Source: JBCBCP01 sp039817385
Lineage (GTDB): Bacteria; Pseudomonadota; Alphaproteobacteria; Rhodobacterales; Rhodobacteraceae
Assembly (NCBI GenBank): GCA_039817385.1
Contig: JBCBVY010000006.1
Coordinates: 1 to 64,000, forward strand
DNA length: 64,000 nt
Direction of reading: 5' to 3'
Below are positions 59,786-64,000 of the stretch, in pieces. Under the pieces are notes generated by a model. The model saw nothing but the letters and a program-made list of their open reading frames with translations, made no database searches and was not told where the DNA came from. Numbering within the stretch: position 1 is the first letter of the stretch; every line of letters starts with the position of its first letter. The position numbers were made by a program, and so were the translations under genes.

Positions 59786-60571
59786 TTACGCGATCGCTCC
59801 GGGCAGGGCGGCGGCGGGACGGCCGGGAAGGCGTCCGCCGTAAGCGGCCTGCAGGTTCGCCTCCGTGAACGTGGTGGCGACGGGGCCCGCGGCCACCGCT
59901 TGCGTGTTTAGCAGGAAGACATCGTCGAAATATTGCGCAACGGTGCTGAGGTCATGGTGAACGACGGCAATCGTGTTCCCCTCGGCCCGCAAGCCATGCA
60001 GCACGTCCACGATGGCGGCTTCGGTCGCGGCATCCACACCGGCAAAGGGCTCATCCAGCAGGTAAAGGTCCGCGCCCTGCGCCAAGGCCCGCGCGAGGAA
60101 GACGCGCTGTTGCTGGCCACCGGACAGTTGGCCGATCTGGCGGTGGGCAAAGTCAGCCATGCCGACCCGGTCCAGCGCCTCCATCACCCGCGCCTTGTGC
60201 TGCCCGCGGATGCGGCCCAGCAGGCCAAGCTGGCCATAAAGGCCCATCATCACGACATCGATCACCCGCACGGGAAAGTCCCAGTCGACGCTTGCGCGCT
60301 GGGGCACATAGGCGATCCTGTCCCGAACAGCCGCCACGGGCGCGCCAAAGGCCGTGACCCGGCCCGAAAGCGGCGTGATCACGCCCAGTGCGGCCTTCAG
60401 CAGCGTCGATTTACCTGCACCGTTGGGGCCGATGATGGCCGTCATCGCGCCCGCGCGCAGAGACATATCCACCGAAAAGACCGCGGGTTTCTCACCATAA
60501 GATACGGTCAGTCCAGAGATCGACAGGGGCGCTGTTTCCAGCTGCACCGGGGTATCTGCAAGTTGAAGCAT
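59786..60571 (-). CDS. metal ABC transporter ATP-binding protein
   Basis: 261 residues. Walker A GPNGAGKST; the YVPQRASVDWDFPVRV segment typical of MntA/SitB/ZnuC ATPases; signature LSGGQQQRVFLARAL; Walker B LYLLDEPFAGVD; H-loop VHHDLSTV. It powers the Mn/Zn importer. The ATG touches the stop of the binding-protein gene (60571). Confidence 0.95.
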   Translation of the reverse strand: MLQLADTPVQLETAPLSISGLTVSYGEKPAVFSVDMSLRAGAMTAIIGPNGAGKSTLLKAALGVITPLSGRVTAFGAPVAAVRDRIAYVPQRASVDWDFPVRVIDVVMMGLYGQLGLLGRIRGQHKARVMEALDRVGMADFAHRQIGQLSGGQQQRVFLARALAQGADLYLLDEPFAGVDAATEAAIVDVLHGLRAEGNTIAVVHHDLSTVAQYFDDVFLLNTQAVAAGPVATTFTEANLQAAYGGRLPGRPAAALPGAIA

Positions 60572-61527
60572 CAGGCCCCCTGCCCCAGCTGGCCCTGCAT
60601 CCCGCCCGCCGGGACATCCACGCCCAGCGCACCCGCGATAGTCGTCGCGTTGTGGTCGATCATGCCGATATAGGTCCCCTCATAGGTGCCTTCCGGCCCC
60701 ATTGCGTCGGAGAAGAGCGCGCCGCCGATCCGCACCTCGTGCCCTTGCGCCGCCGCGCCTTCGATCAGCGCGCGAATGTTGCGGTCAGAGACGGAGGTTT
60801 CGACAAAGACCGCGCCGATGTCACGCTCCACCAGCATGCCCACAAGCTCGGAAATACGCGCAAGGCCCGCTTCGCTTTCGGTGGAAATGCCCTGAATGCC
60901 CATCACCTCGAACCCGTAGGCCGCGCCGAAATAGCCAAAGGCGTCGTGGGCGCTGAGCAGAACGCGCGCCTCTTCGGGGACGCGGCTGAGCACATCGGTG
61001 GCGTAGGTGCCCAGAGTGGCCAACTCCGCCTTGTAGGCGGCGGCATTCGCCGCAAACATCTCTGCGCCCTTGGGCTGCGCCTGCGTGAGCGCCGCGGCCA
61101 CCTGGTCCACGACCAGCGACCAAAGCGCCGGGTCCATCCAGACATGCGGGTCGAACCGGCCTTCGTAATCGTCATGGGCGCGCAGCAAGCTTTGGGGCAA
61201 CCCCTCTGCCACGGCCACCACGCGGCGGGAACGCCCGAGGTCGGCAAAGAAGTCTTCCATCTGCGCTTCGAGGAAAAGGCCATGCCAGAGGACGAGGTCC
61301 GCGCGCGTCATCGCAACGATGTCGCTGCGCGTCTGGCGGTAGGCGTGCGGGTCCACCCCCGGCCCCATCAGGGCCTGCACCTCAACCCCGGTGCCGCCCA
61401 CGATACGGGCCGCGTCAGCGATCATGCCGGTTGTCGCCACAACCTGCACGCGTGACGCGGCAAAGGCCGGGCCAGCGATGAATGGGGCAGCAAGCAGTCC
61501 AAGGGTCGTGCGTCGTGTCAGGCGCAT
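60571..61527 (-). CDS. metal ABC transporter substrate-binding protein (Mn/Zn, SitA/MntA type)
   Basis: 318 residues. A signal peptide with MRLTRRTTLGLLAAPFIAGPAFA (Arg-Arg before the core, so Tat or Sec). Cluster A-I metal site: His in VDPHAYRQ, His in DPHVWMDP, a later Glu in STESEAGL and Asp in SVSDRNI. The absence of the His-rich loop of ZnuA favours Mn(II)/Fe(II) over Zn. GGAGG lies six bases before the ATG at 61527. First gene of the four-gene operon; a promoter and operator-like repeat lie at 61553-61580. Confidence 0.92.
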   Translation of the reverse strand: MRLTRRTTLGLLAAPFIAGPAFAASRVQVVATTGMIADAARIVGGTGVEVQALMGPGVDPHAYRQTRSDIVAMTRADLVLWHGLFLEAQMEDFFADLGRSRRVVAVAEGLPQSLLRAHDDYEGRFDPHVWMDPALWSLVVDQVAAALTQAQPKGAEMFAANAAAYKAELATLGTYATDVLSRVPEEARVLLSAHDAFGYFGAAYGFEVMGIQGISTESEAGLARISELVGMLVERDIGAVFVETSVSDRNIRALIEGAAAQGHEVRIGGALFSDAMGPEGTYEGTYIGMIDHNATTIAGALGVDVPAGGMQGQLGQGA

Positions 61528-61552
61528 GGTTACCTCCGCGTTTGTTTGACTG

Positions 61553-61580
61553 AATATGAGAGTCATTCGCAAGCGGTCAA
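61553..61580 (-). promoter_or_regulatory. candidate promoter and operator of the metal transporter operon
   Basis: Minus strand: TTGACC (61575-61580), a 16-base spacer and CATATT (61553-61558). Within the spacer and -10, GAATGA and TCATATTC form a Fur/Mur-like inverted repeat (AATGA-CTC-TCATA). Iron- or manganese-responsive repression is likely but not shown. Confidence 0.45.
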
Positions 61581-61616
61581 GAGTTGCGAGCGATTCTCAG
61601 GTGCAAAACGGCGTGA

Positions 61617-62561
61617 TCAGTCGAACGCGATGCAAAAAGAGGCAGGTTTGGCGGCGATAAGGGTGATGTGCCCCCCGCGCGCGCCCAGCAGCATCCGCAC
61701 AATGGCCAGCCCCATGCCGGTGCCGCCGCTGTCACGGCGCGTGGTAAAGAACGGGTCGAACACCCGCGCGGCATTGCCTTTGGAAATGCCGGTGCCGTTA
61801 TCGGTGACGGTCAGGGCCGCGCCATTGGCCTCCAGCTGCAATTGGGTTGCGCCATGCGCGGCGGCGTTCTGCGCCAGATGTTCCAGCACGACGTCCAGAT
61901 CCGCGCGGGCCAGCGGGACGGCGCCGTGCCGCGCGATGTGCAGGGTCAGGCCCGCCACGTTTTCCGGCAGGTCTGACAGGTCTGTGCGGCCCGGACCGGC
62001 GCTTTCGCTGTCTTCTACGGTGCGGTGCAGGTCGGTTAGAAGGGTCTCCATCCGGGCGGTTGCCGCGCGGATCGTGGCCAATAGCGCCGCGCGGTCCTCG
62101 GGGGGTAGCGCCTTGTCTTCGAGCAGTTCCACCGCGCCGCGCAGAGAGGTCAGCGGGCTTTTCAGCTCATGCGTGACGTGGCTGGCATAGGCTTTGAGGC
62201 TCGAGGCGCGGGTTTGCAGGCTGTCGCCCATCGCGATCACCGCACGGCCCAGGTCGCGAAACTCGGGCGTGCCAAACTGGGTTGGCGGCGCGTCCGGGGC
62301 ACCGGCCTTTACCGCCTGCGCATGGGCCGTCAGGCGGCGCACCGGGCGCAGGACCAAACGCCAGAGCAGGTAGCCGAGGATCGTCGTGCTGACCACGGCC
62401 ATCCAAAACAGCAGCCAGCCCGTCTCCGCATAGCCCAGAATACCTCCCGCCACGCGGAACCAGACAATGGCGATCAGCGGCAGGCCCAGCACAGCCGCCA
62501 ACGTGCCGCCCAGCACGAAGGCGAGCGGCGGGCGCCACTTGGTGTTTAGGCGCCGCGGCAT
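61617..62561 (-). CDS. sensor histidine kinase
   Basis: 314 residues. Two membrane helices (about 12-36 and 49-70) enclose a periplasmic loop of only about 12 residues, so it may sense within the membrane. HAMP-like linker (RPVRRLTAHAQAVKAG), the phospho-acceptor H131 in SHVTHELKSPLTSL, then N (LAQNAAAHG), G1 (DNGTGI), F (FDPFFT) and G2 (GGTGMGLAI) boxes. It overlaps the response-regulator gene by 16 bases. The stimulus is unknown. Confidence 0.92.
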   Translation of the reverse strand: MPRRLNTKWRPPLAFVLGGTLAAVLGLPLIAIVWFRVAGGILGYAETGWLLFWMAVVSTTILGYLLWRLVLRPVRRLTAHAQAVKAGAPDAPPTQFGTPEFRDLGRAVIAMGDSLQTRASSLKAYASHVTHELKSPLTSLRGAVELLEDKALPPEDRAALLATIRAATARMETLLTDLHRTVEDSESAGPGRTDLSDLPENVAGLTLHIARHGAVPLARADLDVVLEHLAQNAAAHGATQLQLEANGAALTVTDNGTGISKGNAARVFDPFFTTRRDSGGTGMGLAIVRMLLGARGGHITLIAAKPASFCIAFD

Positions 62562-63226
62562 GGACCCATGCGGATGCCGACCCCGTGCACCGTTTCAATG
62601 GCGTCGGGGCAGCCGGCGGCGGCCAGCTTGGCCCGCAGGTTGCGCAGGTGGCTGTCGACGGTGCGGTCGGAGACGTGGATGTTCGCGCCATACATTGCAT
62701 CGGTGATCGCAGGGCGCGGGGCGACCTGTTCGGGCCGCGCCATCAGGTGACCCAGCAGCGCCATTTCGCGGGCGGTCAGGGCCACCGGGGTGCCCGCGAT
62801 GGCGCAGTGGTGGCGCGCGGCGTCCACCTCCAGCACGCCGCGGCGCTGGCCCTTGGGCGCGGGCGCCCCCCGCCGCAGGATCGCCCGGATGCGCGCCGTC
62901 AGCTCGCGTGGGGAGAACGGCTTGGTCACGTAGTCATCCCCGCCCAGCTCAAGGCCCAGAATGCGGTCCACCTCATCATCCCGAGCGGTGAGAAACAGGA
63001 CGGGGGTGCCCTGATCCTCCCGCAGCGCGCGGCAAAGCTGAAGCCCGTCCATCTCGGGCAGGCCAATGTCCAGTACAATCAGGTCAAACCGCCCCGTGCG
63101 CGCCTTGGCCAGACCCTCGGCCCCGTCGCCCGCCTCTTCGACCGCCAACCCCGCCTGCCGCAGGGCGATGAGCAGGACGGCGCGGATTTCCGCGTCGTCC
63201 TCGATGATAAGGATGGACTGGCTCAT
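62546..63226 (-). CDS. OmpR/PhoB-family response regulator
   Basis: 226 residues. Receiver domain with IEDDAEIR, phospho-acceptor D53 in VLDIGLPEMDG, T in FLTARD and K in VTKPF. The C-terminal winged helix carries VALTAREMALLGHLM and DRTVDSHLRNLRAKL. It is the cognate partner of the following kinase. ATGA overlap with the DUF4173-like gene (63223-63226), so the membrane protein, regulator and kinase form one operon. Confidence 0.95.
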   Translation of the reverse strand: MSQSILIIEDDAEIRAVLLIALRQAGLAVEEAGDGAEGLAKARTGRFDLIVLDIGLPEMDGLQLCRALREDQGTPVLFLTARDDEVDRILGLELGGDDYVTKPFSPRELTARIRAILRRGAPAPKGQRRGVLEVDAARHHCAIAGTPVALTAREMALLGHLMARPEQVAPRPAITDAMYGANIHVSDRTVDSHLRNLRAKLAAAGCPDAIETVHGVGIRMGPCRGA

Positions 63227-64000
63227 CGGGGCTGCTCCATGCCCGCAAGGCTATGGCGCAGGCGCGCGTTGCGAAAGCCCCATTCGTACCAGCCCAGCGG
63301 CGTGTGCAAGCTGGGCGACGTGTAGGTGCACAGCGTCCGGCCCCGCGCGGCCTGCCACGCGGTAATCTCCGGCACGGCGCCTTCGCTCAGCTGGCAGACA
63401 TACCACGCATCCAGCGGCACCGGTTGGTTCAGGTTGTAGCGGGCGATGGCCCCGTCAAAGTTGAAAAAGGCGCAGACATAAAGCGTGACGGCCCCCAGAA
63501 GCCCGCAGCGGGCCAGCATCCACGCCGTGTTCTGGCGACTGGCGACCTGCGCAAAGGTGATCGCAAGGCCGGTCGCCACGACGCCCATCCAGATGAACGC
63601 GGCAAGGCGCAGCCGGGTGAGACCGTAGACATCGACGTAAATCTCAAGCCGCACGACGGAGGCGGCAACCAGCGCCAGCGTCTGCGCGATCCAGACCAGC
63701 AGCATCGCGCGGATCAGGGGCCGGTCCGCGTAGGGGTTTGCGAGCACCGCAAAGCCCCCCGCCAGCAGGGCCGTCACCAGCAGCGGGTAGGCGCCGCGGT
63801 GGGCATAGGTGGCGTAGGTCATGCCGTCGGGCAGCTGCCCCTCGCCGCCCAGCAGCGCCGCGTCCATCACCGTCTGCACCGCGAAAAGCGCGTTGAACAG
63901 CACCAGCGAGCGCGAGACCGACTGCGGGTTGATCAGCCCCGGGCGGCGCACGGTCTGTCGCGGCGGCGCGGGGCGCAGGCGCTCGGTCAGGCGCGTCACA
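63223..64000 (-). CDS. DUF4173-like membrane protein, C-terminal part (cut by window end)
   Basis: At least 258 residues; the start lies beyond 64000. About five hydrophobic segments, with LFNALFAVQTVMDAALLGG, DGMTYATYAHRGAYPLLVTALLAGGFAVLAN and ALVAASVVRLEIYVDVYGLTRLRLAAFIW. This matches the DUF4173 family, whose members lie beside two-component genes in related bacteria. The function is unknown. It ends in a soluble tail (residues about 195-258) with Cys and Trp residues. Confidence 0.75.
   Translation of the reverse strand, partial: VTRLTERLRPAPPRQTVRRPGLINPQSVSRSLVLFNALFAVQTVMDAALLGGEGQLPDGMTYATYAHRGAYPLLVTALLAGGFAVLANPYADRPLIRAMLLVWIAQTLALVAASVVRLEIYVDVYGLTRLRLAAFIWMGVVATGLAITFAQVASRQNTAWMLARCGLLGAVTLYVCAFFNFDGAIARYNLNQPVPLDAWYVCQLSEGAVPEITAWQAARGRTLCTYTSPSLHTPLGWYEWGFRNARLRHSLAGMEQPR

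Overview
The window looks like a chromosomal segment of an alphaproteobacterium of the Roseobacter group (Rhodobacteraceae). The reasons are the high GC content, the 16S rRNA 5' sequence, a type-B L36 protein, the rpoE-chrR singlet-oxygen module beside the same five-gene block known from Rhodobacter sphaeroides, a Cys4 zinc-ribbon DinB and several small Rhodobacteraceae-type conserved proteins. I saw no insertion sequence, prophage, CRISPR array or conjugative gene; this is ordinary chromosome with dispersed intergenic palindromes and repeats.

Layout. 1-518: 5' part of a 16S rRNA gene on the minus strand, with its leader (boxA, hairpins) and a promoter at about 922-950. 1271-2766: msrPQ periplasmic methionine sulfoxide reductase. 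3065-9817: secreted fasciclin protein, an FMN-binding glutamate-synthase-like protein, clpB, a small conserved protein and pyrF. 9948-15454: NUDIX hydrolase divergent from zinc-ribbon dinB, an N-formylglutamate amidohydrolase-like gene, tRNA-Val(GAC), rpmJ, yghU, a small secreted protein and a LysE exporter. 15447-25388: a minus-strand cluster with a complete branched-chain-type ABC transporter (two ATPases, two permeases, binding protein), a long-chain acyl-CoA-ligase-like gene at its head and a phenylacetate-CoA-ligase-like gene near its end.

25537-36338: M20 amidohydrolase, an hscC-type Hsp70 with a membrane J-like partner, a lone molybdenum formate dehydrogenase catalytic subunit, an AbrB-type membrane protein, a phosphatase, a GST and a lysine-forming saccharopine dehydrogenase. 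36505-42600: a five-gene minus-strand operon (SDR, DUF3833, MFS, DUF1365, FAD oxidoreductase) divergent from rpoE-chrR; an RpoE-type promoter lies just before rpoE. 42661-46574: SDR, rmuC, mutL.

46650-57053: purine ring catabolism. A xanthine/uracil-type permease imports the base; PuuD oxidises urate, UraH hydrolyses 5-hydroxyisourate, a PuuE-UraD fusion makes allantoin and then allantoate, and AllE and AllA finish the route to glyoxylate and urea. The allantoate amidohydrolase step is not in the cluster; the M20 enzyme at 25.5-26.7 kb is a candidate. A cyanide-insensitive-type bd oxidase (cioAB) and a class III aminotransferase are interspersed, and two SAP-DUF6434 paralogues lie at about 50.4 and 57.1 kb. 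57679-61527: manganese/zinc-type ABC transporter with two permeases, one with a long cytoplasmic tail. 61617-64000: histidine kinase, response regulator and the C-terminal part of a DUF4173-like membrane protein cut by the window edge.
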